Shown here: piece after piece, positions 47,095 to 59,400 of the stretch | Layout: the number at the start of each line of letters is the position of its first letter | Numbering within the stretch: position 1 is the stretch's first letter | The notes under the pieces: generated by a model | Databases searched by the model: none | The model's input: the letters and a program-made list of their open reading frames with translations, nothing else | What the model was told of the DNA's origin: nothing | Position numbers and translations under genes: made by a program | From: Molanna angustata | Taxonomy: Eukaryota; Arthropoda; Insecta; Trichoptera; Molannidae | Assembly (NCBI GenBank): GCA_963576475.1 | Contig: OY754970.1 | Coordinates: 33,021,619-33,085,618 of the forward strand | Reading direction: 5' to 3' | Length of the DNA: 64,000 nucleotides

Positions 47095-47460
47095 TAAGAG
47101 TATAAAAGTTTTGTAGGCCTATAACTACTATATGTTATGAAATTTTGGGTTTTGTGAATTGAGCGCATCAAAAGTTATAAGTTGAATTGAATTTTTGTTT
47201 CAGTCAGGGGGTTATCAACTTTTGAATTTTTCTTTATTTTTCCATCTATCTCAAAAACCATATAAGCTAGAACCCTGAAAATGGTATAAATGTCTATTTA
47301 TACCCCCATGGTATAAATATAGACGAATACAAAATCTCAAATTCGTTTTTTTTTTCGAAAAATTTCCAGATTTTCTCAAACATTTTTTATTAAGAAAAAC
47401 ATTTTTTATGATAAATTTATGTGTTAAAATGTTCGACCTTTTATAATTTTTGAGATATAC
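47095..47460. repeat. Rearranged fragment of the palindrome-ended element, left of the LINE
   Basis: 47108-47190 (GTTTTGTAGGCCTATAAC ... CAAAAGTTATAAG) is the inverse of the 21260-21335 region, whereas 47195-47440 (TTTTGTTTCAGTCAGGGGG... to TTATGATAAATTTATG) is in direct orientation with 21355-21560. An inversion breakpoint therefore lies near 47190. The sequence is cut at ~47455 by the LINE, and a further inverted piece (GAGTATAAAAGTTTTGTAGGCCT) resumes at 48830. Confidence 0.65.
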
Positions 47461-47466
47461 AAATGT

Positions 47467-48768
47467 ATGTACAAGATGTATGCAAGAATTATTGACCAGA
47501 GAATATGCAAGATTACGGAATGCAAGATATGGGATGCTCAAGGTGCGTTTGTAGGGGGCAGAGGATGCATCAACCAAATTTTCTCTTTACAAATGGCTAC
47601 AGAAAAAGTTCTGCATAAAAATCAGAAACTTTTCTGTGCTTTCATAGACCTAGAAAAGGCATATGATAAAGTAGATAGAGAAAAGTTGTGGGATATCCTA
47701 TCAATGTATGGAGTGAAGAGCAAACTAATACGTGCTGTTGCGTGTCTGTATGAAAATAGTGGAGCTTGTGTCCGTGTCAACGATACGCTGACAACATGGT
47801 TCCCTATTCATAAGGGGGTGAAGCAAGGCTGCGTATTATCCCCATGGCTGTTCAATCTTTATATTGATCACTGCGTAAGAGCACTAAAGAATGAAAATAT
47901 AGGCCTGACACTAAATACTGTAAATGTACGTGATTTGATGTATGCAGATGATAAAGTGGTGATTGCTGAATGTGCCGATGAGTTACAGTATTTAGTGAAT
48001 AAAGTGTATGAAGGATGCTTGCAGAACGGACTGAGAATGAATGTGAGTAAATCTAAGATATTGGTATTCGAAAAAACTGAAAGTATAACTCCGTGTGGAA
48101 TAAAAGTAGAGAACGAATGGCGAGTATGTTTTGGGGAGTATGTTTGAACGGAATGGAAGACCTGATAAAGACATTGAAAGAAGAGTTATGGCAGGTAATA
48201 GAATAAACGGAGCTCTCAGACCAGTAATGTCCAATCCAAGCATCTCAAAGGAAGCCAAAATTTGCCGTACATAATGCAATTGTAGTGCCCACTTTGATGT
48301 ATGCCAGTGAAACATGGACGTAGCAAAAGACGCATGAAAGTAGAATAAATGCTGTGGAAATGAGATCACTAAGAAGAGTATGTAATAGAACGATATATGA
48401 CATAATAAAAAATGAGGACATAAGGAGCGAATGCAAGATGAAGAAGAGTATTATAGATAAAATGAAAGTGAATTCCTTGAGGTGGTTTGGACATATTGAA
48501 AGAATGAATGATGAACGACTGACCAAAAAAATATACATTTGTGTAAGAGATGGAGTGAATAGTAGGGGCCGCCCCAGAAAGGGATGGCATGACCATGTGA
48601 ATGATATTTTGAAAGAGGGAAATATAAGAAGCTTGAATAATCGACGAGCATGTATGAGACGATGCATGGATGTAAAGAGCTAGGAATGTATGCAAAAATA
48701 GAGGAGTATGGCGCTCGGTTCTCTCTGCTTACCCCGTAAGGGATATGGCGTGATGGTATGTATGTATG
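47467..48768 (+). pseudogene. RTE-like non-LTR retrotransposon, RT core and C-terminus, frameshifted
   Basis: Frame 47467-48147 carries RT motifs in order: DAQGAFVGGRGCINQIFSLQ, FIDLEKAYDKVDREKLWDIL (motif A), GVKQGCVLSPWLFNLYID (motif B), LMYADDKVVIAE (motif C with the catalytic YADD) and QNGLRMNVSKSKILVF. The frame breaks near 48110-48150. The C-terminal part resumes at 48354-48683 with EMRSLRRVCNRTIYDIIKNE, SLRWFGHIERMNDERLTKKI and GRPRKGWHDHVNDILKEGNI. The element ends CCGTAAGGGATATGGCGTGA / TGGTATGTATGTATGAG. The endonuclease is absent, so it is 5'-truncated. It sits inside a copy of the palindrome-ended repeat; GAGATATA on both sides may be the target-site duplication. Confidence 0.85.
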
Positions 48769-48874
48769 AGATATAAAAAAAATTAATAACCCCTGACTAA
48801 CCGAATTACAAACAATAATTCGTAATTCTGAGTATAAAAGTTTTGTAGGCCTAAAATATTCTATAAATTAATTC

Positions 48875-51800
48875 TACAATTTTTAAATCAATGTGTTATG
48901 CGTATCAAAAATTACTGGACACAAAATTTTCAGGACTACCTTTAGTTCCCTAAAATAGCGGGCATGCGAGGAAAGTGGAGGGGGGCGATTATAGATGAGA
49001 GTGCATTTTCAAAATAGCATTAGCAACGTGAAATAATGGAGTTCATTAACAAAAAATGTCTCTTTTAATAGAGGATATTCCTTCCTATACTTAAGTCATA
49101 CATATTTTAGTCGTAAAATAAAAACTTTCAAGAAAACTAAACAATAAATTTTGATAAATTATAAAAAATGTTCATATCCAGAGGCTGATTGCGAAAAAAC
49201 TATAAATGATATCACTTTTATATGTATAAGAGGTTATCAAATTAATCTATATCATTTGATTCCTGCACACTTTTTATGTAATGTGTACAGTTTTCTTTGA
49301 AATTGAAAAAAAAACGCGATCCGGGCCTTTGGGGGAGGGGTGACTTGCGCAGGAGGGGGGGAGAGTTGAATTTTTTAACTCTTCTACCCAGAACTTCATA
49401 TTTTTGTCAATTTATCCATACAATAAAATCTAAAATGTCTGAAGTTGAGTGGAAATTCATTGTGAATTGGTAAAATATGAATGGAACAGTAATATTCCAC
49501 AAAATTCTTAGTTAAGACTTTGCTAAGACAACTGAGTACAGGGGGATTACTCGTGACACATTCTCTATACATTCTTATCTTGCCTTCAATTTAAAAATGC
49601 ATAAATTGGTACTCGATCATATTATTTATTTTAACCTCAAAAATTTATTTATTTTAACCTCAAAGATTTTTAAAGTCTAAAGCTGATCTTAAGTTTATTT
49701 TAATCAAACTTCATGAGTACAATGATGTACCTACAAAGTTTAATTAAAATCTGGAAAAATTCTGTTTTTACTTTATTATACGATGACTTGGGTAAAAGAA
49801 AAAAATAATAATTTGTTACTCGTTTATTCACATTGGTACAAAATTATAAAGTAAACTTAATTTTTTTTAAATTAATAAAATAGATACTATACAGGTAATT
49901 TAGATTCTTAGAATAAATATTGCTTCTATTTTAAACATTGATTTTTGATTTCAAACATGAAAAAATATAATTTTGAATGATGCCAATGATATAAGAGTAG
50001 GTACTTCAAAATCTCAATTATTTCAGACCACATAGATTTAAGCACAATGTTTATTAGTAAATCAAATGTTCTTAGCAACTAACTTTTTTAGTGCTTTCAA
50101 CATTAATTTTGTGTTTGTATAACAAATTAATTATATGATGGTTTATGATTTGCCAGCATTTGCATATAGGCAACAAGTCTGTAATATTTTTTTATACAAA
50201 CTTGTTGAACGTTGCACAAGCGCAGTAGTGATCACGTAAACCAGTCGATGACAGGTTTTAAGCTCTGTAGGTACCATAAATTCCCAGTTCTCCCTCAATA
50301 TTCTAACTTAGTCTCTATTGAGATATAAAAAAACCTGTCAAACTTTTTTATTAATATTGAATTCTTGGCGATTTTCATACATTGATAGATTTTTTTAGAT
50401 TTTTTTAATCACCTCCACTCGTTCATTCGGCATAAATGACTTATTTGCAATAGATAACTGTAAAATATTGAAACTGCAAATGAATTGTATTCCCCTTTTA
50501 TCAATACTAGCTTGTAATTTATTAGAAATGTATAGGTATTTAAATGTGTATGTGGAAAAAAAGCACTTCCTTGCACCATATTATGCAAGTTTTGCTAAAT
50601 GGCAATTTCTTTCAATTAATCAATGAATAAAACTAATCAATCCAGTCAACAGATGTAAGTTATCTAAAATAATTTTTGAAATTCAAAAAATACATTTTAT
50701 TAAACATACTCATAAAAATTGAATGTTTTAAAGTTACTATCCCAAATAATCAAGATTCTGTCGTACCTACATTACATAACATCCTGTGAAATGTAATTGA
50801 TTTATTTTTTTATTGATTGATATATTGTTTTTGTATGATCATAATATTTATGATGAATCATTTGTTTTCTACTGTTAATTGAGCCTGTGAATTTAATATA
50901 ATTTCTTAAATAGACTCTTATATAATTGGCACATTATAGCCCATAACATGGTTCCAGAGTAAAAAATATACACTTATGAATAAAGCGTGGGTATATATGT
51001 AATTAAATAGTTATATGATATTAACAAAGAATTATCGCCAAAGAAAAAATTTATCAATAGATTACGCTCGAAAGACATCAGACAAATGGGTGTTCTAGAA
51101 TGTATTACAGAGTATTGTTCCAAATGAAAATAAATTTAATGAAAATATCACTTAGAATATACTACTTTACCTAGATGCAATTTTTTTATGGATTTCCATC
51201 AAACGGACAAAACAAGAAACAGAAACGAAAATTATTTTTCTCAACAAATAGAGAAATATTTTGTAAAAAATTAACAGCTCTGAAAATATTATTGTAAGAA
51301 AAAAATATTTTTAGAAACAAAATATTATGTGTCTAGTTTTTTTAAAACAAAACTGATTTTTTAAACCATCACTGTAAAATTAATCATTAAAAAAATTCAT
51401 ATGCCAAAAAGTTTAATGATAAAATATAAAAATATTTATAAAAACAAAATTGATTGAAAAAACAGTTTGGTTTCATTTATACTGAAAGAAAAACTGAATA
51501 ATGAAAATTCTTAATCTAAAAAATATTACAATTCATATATCTCTTAAAATCAGAGCATCTACATAAATGTATATTTGTTGCAAATATTTTATATTTTATT
51601 TTTTATTTGAAATAATTATTAAAAAAGGCACACGACAATAATTTAAAGTTAATATTGCAATTGTAATATAGTAGTCATTTTTTGTACGTGTGTTGTTTAT
51701 GTAGTATGTATATTGGCAAAATAGTAAATAAATTGAAATCTCTTATTTCAAAATCATATTTCCAATTCAGAACATGACTCCGTAATTTGGTAACTTTTCT

Positions 51801-54800
51801 CAGAAAACACCCATTTATCTAAGGTACACATAAGCAACAATATTTATTATAAACAAAATAATCTTCTGCGGAACTGTGTGGAAATATGTATAAATATTTA
51901 CTTAATTAAATCACAAAATGGCTATATTTATTTTATAGGATAAAACATATTATTAATAAATATTTTAAATACCTAATACACCAATGTACCTATGGTATAA
52001 TATAAACCAGGTAAGTAAAAATTATTTCACACGATATATATTTTTTTTAATTAAAATGGTTGAATCTATTGATATAATTAACTTACCAATATTTGAAAAA
52101 TATTTATAAGTACTCTTGGTATTGATAAGCTTATTCACAGTAAAAGGATGAAGTTTAAATTCTTATGAAGTAGGTATAAAACAAAATTTCATTTTAATAT
52201 TCATGTTTAATAACGCAGTTCGATTTGTAATTAAATGATGACATAGAAAGCATACTATCAAGTTCCACTTAAGATTTAGCGCCATGAATGTGATGCAAGA
52301 TAAACTATTGTAGCAGATTTGACCAACTTTATCTTGAAATTTAATGAACTAGATTATTAACAATATATTTTTTCACAACAATAAACATTCTGATTATTCC
52401 AAATATGTATGACAATCAAAATATGGGTTGTATTTCTAAATTGATTTATTTATAGTATTCATATTAGTGCTAAATCACAAAATTCAAACAGATTTTACAT
52501 GCCTATATTTCATAGATCATGGATTACATAAAACTTAATAAATTTTACAAAAATGATACTGGGCCCAATCTGAAAACACTTTAAGATTTGAATGCACATA
52601 AATGAAAATGTATTCATCAGAATTGTCACTATTCATTTTATAATACACTAGTGATGTTTTTTTTTTGCTGCTGATTTAATCTTATTTGCTGAACATGGAT
52701 TAAAAATTGAAAAAAATACATGACGCTTCATTAAGAAATATTGTCATAAGACATATCGGAAGAAATATATGTAAACCAAAGACAATTTCAGTTTAAAACA
52801 ACTGACCGTGTTCAATTTATGTAGATACCTTTATTATTTACCTAATCTTTCCGAATATTTAAATAAATACTTCAAATTATTAAATTTGACATTTCATTAA
52901 AACTAAAATGCTTGTTCAGAATTGGACCCATTATAATTTTTTTTTTTTAAAGTAAATCTATCTGTTATTTTTTATAACCAGAAAAAGCTACCGTTTTCTT
53001 ATTTCGGTGTCATAATTTTCACTGTCAAATTAAATAAAGGAATTGTAAACCTCTTGAATCTACCACAACTGCCAATTCTCAGTCATGCTTCATTTAAATT
53101 CTAAATAAATATATGAATAAATAAAAAAAACAAAAAGGTTGATCAAAAATACTGAAATAATCATTGATTTTACTGCGATAAAAGATAATTCATTTTTAAA
53201 TGATCACACATCTTTGATTAAAATAATGGAACAATCTTGTAATACATATTTTGATTTTGCAGTATAAGCATAATTAGATATAAAAAGTAGCATCATAATA
53301 TATCATAGGTACATTTGATTTACTTGATTAAAAAATTAATTATTCTCATTAGCACCTTTAAGAAATACAAAAAAAAAATAAATGCAAATAATAAAATTGT
53401 TATGAAATAAGCAGATAAAATTCTCAGATTACAATCTTTTTATATTACGTAAGATGCTAAGTAAATAACATAGCTAGGTATTAAAAATATTTAACTATAT
53501 ACTAATACAAATCTAGAATCACTTCTATAATATTTAATGTACCTATTTAACATGAGACAGAATTGTGGATAACCATACCATATTAAAAACATCAACGGGT
53601 TGAGTGAATTTAAATAGTACAATATAACAGTTCTGAAAATATATTTTCGTATGATGAATTTATTCAAAATTAAATTCTTTAACTGATGAGTATTTATTTA
53701 TTTCATATCAAATTATTTTTATTTTATTTGTTCATAGTACCATTGAATTGTTATATATTCTCCAGTAACCATCTAAATGAATGTTTGTAAGCTTTAACTT
53801 TCTATTTTGCACTGGTTGTGTTTATATATGCCGAATATTATTTTTCATTAATTTTTTCTCAGATGGATGACTGGAAGAAATTGCCTCATGACATGACAGC
53901 GTATTTCAATATAAAACAATATCAATATTAAGTACAATTGCGTTAAGTTAATTACTGATACAATAAATATTTTTTTGTATGATGTTTTTTATTTTAGTAT
54001 GATATCTCCATTTACACAATAAAATATTATGGTAATTTGATCTTTGGATGTATTTTACTTACAGATCTAAATAATTTTTTAGCGGAAAAATATGTAACAT
54101 GTAAAAATGAGTAAATTAAATGTATATTATAAAAATTAAGTAAATTTTTAAGTATATAAGGTGGGAATAATATACAAAATAATACTAATATAAGTCTACA
54201 AAATATGCTGTCTGATATTATAAAATTATGTCAATTGATTGATATATTATTTAATAACTCATTGCGTTAAAAACAATTGAGCAAAAGTTAACAATAAAGA
54301 CATAATATATGTCGGTTACTCTAACAGTTACAGCTACACATGTACTAATTATAAAATACTACAAAATTACAAGCAAAAGCTGCAATTGAAAAAAAATAAC
54401 TATTAAAATTACGATAATCGATTAATGACTAGAGAGAACATTCTCATTTCTGAGGGGGGAATCTCAAAAATATATCAAAAATAATGAAACCCTAAGTAGT
54501 AAAACATAATCTTTTTAATAATACATAATTAAGTATCCTATCTCGGGACTCTAGAATAGGAATATACAATAAATATTTAATTTTATTACCAATATAACAT
54601 TAAATGATACTTCAGAAGAACTTCAACATTTTTGTTTCATCATTACGCAAGGCACTAAAGCATTTCATCAACATTTAAAATAATGTAAGTTGTTATTTGA
54701 AATAACAATAAATTCATAACAAATACATAAACGTGTGACGAAACTATTCACGTAATATATATTCATATAACTATTTATTATTCAAGAACATACAGAATGA

Positions 54801-55880
54801 TCCAGGATATTATTCAATAATGGAAGGAAATTAATTTTATAAATAAGTTTTATCAATACTTATCGAAAAACAGTGCACTTATTTTACAAAAAGGAATGTG
54901 TAACAAATGGAATAAAGATTTAACACAATCAAATGTGTTTTTTTAATATTTGTATTAAACAATGGATTTGTAAGTAAGTTAACAATGAAACCCACACAAT
55001 TTTTTGAAAGGGTTTCAATTTAATTAAAATTTTTGAAACACAGAGATTTATTATAACTATCTAATGGATAAAATTATATCACTTTGAGTTAAGATTACAA
55101 AAAAAATGTTGATGGTCCATTTGATTTGGCTATTTATAAGAGAAGGCATAGTGAGACGGGTATTGTAATATTTTAAGATAGAATCCACAAGTGATTTCAT
55201 TTATAACTTCAATACATGCTTCAATAGATATCGACGAAAAATATGCAACAAATAATATTAATATTTAATTTAATTTAAAACAATGTTATGATAAAATCGC
55301 ATTCATAAAAATATGTATTTACACAAAGTTAAACTAAGTCAATATTAGACGAATATATGTTGTCACAAAGACATGAATACAGTATCGAAAAAATTGTAGT
55401 AAAAATTTTAAACTAAGCATTTCTCTAATCATTTAGACTAGAGTAGGTATGAAAATGGAATGGCATGGATACCAATATACTTTATATTCTAACAATATAA
55501 TATTGTATCAAAATATAGATCATACATTATTAAATTCAAAATCAATATACACATTGCATTAAAGAAATCAATCACTATTCACTGGAAATTGTACAAAAGA
55601 ATCAACTTTAAAATCCAATGAAATCTCACCAGATTCTGATGAACTGACAGTGAATGTAGAAAAAATATATACAACTGATCATTAATCTTTTCCATAGGAA
55701 AGAAAACAGCTTAGATGTTTCATACTACTTATTTTAAAAATTCATCATATAATTATCAAAAAATAATACTCGATGCGAATAAAAAGTGCAAGATAGATAA
55801 ATTCATGGATTTTTGTTAAAACGGCACCGGTGAGTAATTTAATTATAATATTTACATAATTTTTAATATAAAACTAATTT
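48875..55880. other. ~7 kb of very AT-rich DNA downstream of baz, no coding sequence
   Basis: On both strands this long stretch lacks readable protein motifs, tandem arrays and, unusually for this window, recognisable SINE or LINE copies (one possible SINE-B tail fragment, AAATGGCAATTTCTTTCAA near 50595). It lies directly 3' of the baz stop on the minus strand and could be an extended 3' UTR, or simply AT-rich intergenic DNA. A G-rich island sits at 49323-49362. Confidence 0.4.
49323..49362 (+). other. G-run cluster with G-quadruplex potential
   Basis: GGG, GGGGG, GGGG and GGGGGGG runs occur within 40 bases in an otherwise ~80% AT region (GGGCCTTTGGGGGAGGGG then TGACTTGCGCAGGA and GGGGGGG). 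On the baz sense strand this is C-rich. Confidence 0.5.
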
Positions 55881-55881
55881 T

Positions 55882-56115
55882 TGCCATAAGGCACCGACAT
55901 AGAATATTGCTTTCATTCTTTTCTATTTTAACCTTTTTTGGGTGTCCCGTAAGAGCCGGGTAATCGAAAATACAACAGGCAACAATAACACCCATTCTGA
56001 ATATTGCCTTTTTATATGCATGCATGTGTCATGCTTCTTTTTATAAGGTAATGCACACTCGCACATCTGTCGCTGGTAACCCAACAATGTAGGAAATGCT
56101 ATGATGATATGAATG
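55882..56115 (+). mobile_element. Short interspersed repeat, same family as 5970-6262
   Basis: TGCCATAAGGCACCGACATA, CTTTCATTCTTTTCTATT, GTGTCCCGTAAGAGCCGGGT and the GATGATATGAATGGA end follow in the same order as at 5970-6262, with an internal deletion. It lies 160-390 bp downstream of the baz stop codon. Confidence 0.6.
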
Positions 56116-56272
56116 GACAAAATGGAATGGAATATTCAGATATTGTCACAAAATGAAACAGTACAAATTTCACAGACATTAATTAAATAGTTCATAATTG
56201 TTGCCTAATACGACGTCTGCCATAAAATAGTGAACAAACAATAGGATTTTTATTGTTTCAGAGAACCGTGGG

Positions 56273-56408
56273 TCAATGATATGGCGCAACTTTAGCATTT
56301 ATTGGTCTCGCGTGCTGGATGCTCTCGTATTCGTAGAAATTGGACTGCGGTCGATGTGGTTCGCCCCTGGCTGATCTCTGAGAATGATAATTACCGGCCA
56401 AACCTCGC
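56273..56408 (-). CDS. baz: baz last exon and stop
   Basis: 136 bp: completes Arg, then RGLAGNYHSQRSARGEPHRP, QSNFYEYESIQHARPINAKV, APYH and TGA at 56275-56273. QSNFYEYES(I/V) is a conserved C-terminal motif of Bazooka. Acceptor TTTACAG at 56409. The first AATAAA on the sense strand is only ~20 bases after the stop (about 56249-56254), so the true 3' end is uncertain. Confidence 0.93.
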
Positions 56409-59400
56409 CTGTAAACAAAAATATTAATTGTAACTCACGTGAAACCATAATCAGATAATAAACTAATGTATTCGGAACTTAAAAACAGAGCAAAACTTTT
56501 ATACAAGAAAGGCTTTAAACAAAATTTCTATTTTTTACCTTTCTTCCTCAGCTTTGATACGCTGCGCATGCACTTGTCTTCTCATTTGACCGATTTGTAC
56601 TTCACTCAATCTTTCTCTGCGTGCGCTAAAATTACACAAACGTTAACATTATTTGGTCATCATTCAGTCATCCATGTATTTACAAAGAGTAAACTAGCAA
56701 AAATATATCATTTTCAATTGATTACGTGCTACAAGCTTCTAATACAACATATAAAAGGTCTATCTATAATTATTATTAAAAAAAAACATGTTATACTAAT
56801 AAATTTAAAGTTTTAGTTTTTTAGCTGTAAATCTATGCTTTGTATGAAGTAGTATATATATACAAATAAAAATAAATGATATTTACTTGAGATTTTGTTG
56901 AATTTCTTCATAGTTGACATAATGACCACCACCCCACGGCCCTTCCATAACCTTCAAAAAAGAAATTATTTATATACAATAATAATTTCTTTTTGTAAAA
57001 TACAACATGAAAATCAGGTGAACAGTGAATTGTTGATTTAATAATATAAATATCAAGTTAAAAACAATGAATAAAAGACGTAAAATATGGTACATTTAAT
57101 TCAAATCTATTATTGTAAATACTTTTGATTCAATCTTATATTGCTCCTCGGGCAACATACATGTTAATTCAAGTAATAACAAGTTTTGGAGGCATAAAAT
57201 ATTAGTCATCTTAGTTTTTACACCAAAATTACTTATGGAGTTCCATTTTAATTTTAATTATTATGAAAATATAAACTTTTGTATAAATTAAATTGAGAAA
57301 TCATTCGTCAGAATATTAAGTATCTAAATTGATAGCTGAATTATTTAAGTAACTTTCTAGAATCAAAATAGCCGAGGATCTAATAGATTTCAAAATTAAT
57401 TTAAAGATTAAAAAATCAAAAACTCACTGTTTCATCTATAAATAAAAATATATTGTTAATATGAATAATATCAACGAGCTGTTAGACACAATGGAATGAT
57501 ATAATAAGTAATTCATTCAATATGATTGCTTACGGGAACTATAACTTAAATTTTCAAAAGAAGCATTAATGAAATTCAAGGAAATTGATACAAATCATTT
57601 CCTGTATACTGAATAAATATGTATTATTATTGTAAGAGCGCATGCTAAAGCAAATAAGCAGAATGTAATACTGATATATTATAGTTTTTTATTTTTTTTT
57701 AATGAAATTACAGATTATATTTTTAAATAAAGAAAAACATGGGAAAAACAAATAAACATTATTGTTGATTCACTCGTGAAAATAAATTTAAAAAAAAAAC
57801 AATGTGAACAAAAACGTGAAATTGTTAATGAAAATGTTACTCACAATTCCGGGAAAATAATAATTGATAAAATTTTCCAATTTATACCGACATATTTTGA
57901 AAATAATCACATGTTTAACAACATTTATACATAATATAATGTTATAAGGAATATTTCCTTCCTCAGGAGGATAAATACACTCTAAGGAGGATCTGTGTAT
58001 ATCCTCCTGACGAAGGGAATATTGCTCCCCTATGATGTAAATTTGTTGTGTTAAACAATGATTTAATTTTCAATATTTCACCACAAAGTATCAATTTGTT
58101 TATTTAAGAAGAGATATTATTTACTCTTCACTATTACCTGGGGAGCAGTTTTTTACTCTACATTACAATGCAATATGCAATAGTAAAATTTTCAGTAATG
58201 ACAGATAATGATTATCCAATTTCAAAACTAGTCAGAGTAACATTGAGAGTAACATTATATAAGAAAAAAAAACTCAGCAACAAAATCAAACATTGATAAT
58301 GCACAGATTGTTCTGGTGCTAGTAATGAATAATATAATATGAATAAGCAATATAAAGAAGGGATCAAAGCAGAGAAATGAAAGAGTATTTACCTGAGATA
58401 CGGGATGTGAGTTGGGGCTGGTTCTTGTTGGAGGATGTCGATAGGGGGGTGCCCACTGCATCCCCCTGGCCCCCGCCACCCTATCCTCCCTTCCCGTACT
58501 GTCTCCCAACCTGTCGCTACTCGACTGCCTCGAATGGGAGCCGTTCTGCATGTGATTGTCGTTTTCTTTCCTGTGATTCGATGTCGGTCCGTTGCTTGAT
58601 CCGTACGCAGTCTCCGTGGTGTTCTTTGTCGCGTTGGAGTCTTGGAGCCTCTCCGATATGTCAGACTTGGCAAGAGACTTTTCAGAGGCACGGCCGGGGT
58701 GGGATCGACTCTGTATTCCGCCGTAAATTTCAGATTGGGAGTCGGGAATCTTTGGTCGTGGCTTTCCAAACCTGATTTAAAATCAAAGGTTACTTGAAAT
58801 CATATAAATATTTAATAATAAAATAAATTTAACAGCATGACATTCATTCAAGTTCAAAACATAACTGATAAGTTTGATATTTAATTGGTTGAATTAATAA
58901 ATATGCTTCGTACTTTAATTGTTTTAAGATATCTGCATCAAGTAAATTTTTAAATTACGAGTGTAGTAAATGTTTGAATTATTTATAAAAGAATTGATAT
59001 AGGTTATGGCAAGTTTTTTTTTATATAAATAAAGGAATATGTCCTTGTTACACAAGTACATCAAATAATACCTAGTAGTAGTTATAAAATAGTAGTTATC
59101 ACTACTATTTTTATTCTGGCTGTGGCAAGATGGTGCCACATCTCTCTAACAAGATGTCGTGATCAGAAAGCAACCAATAAGTAGCAAACACTTTAATTAG
59201 GGTAATATTATTAATATATTTACCTTAACATGGTTGAGATAGATTTAAGTAACGAAGGCTTTTTATGTGATAAAGATGACTGTGCTGGCGTCCCTCGTAC
59301 AATTCCATCTACTCCATTATCAGTCAACCAATGTTTCAAAGCTGAAAAATATATTATTTCAATAAACCACTCTCTTAAATAGATTACATAATGATGATTT

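Noticed and set aside
58377..58775. Plus-strand and alternative minus-strand frames overlapping 58393-58771
   Set aside because: Shadows of the baz exon, which is fixed by splice phase on both sides.
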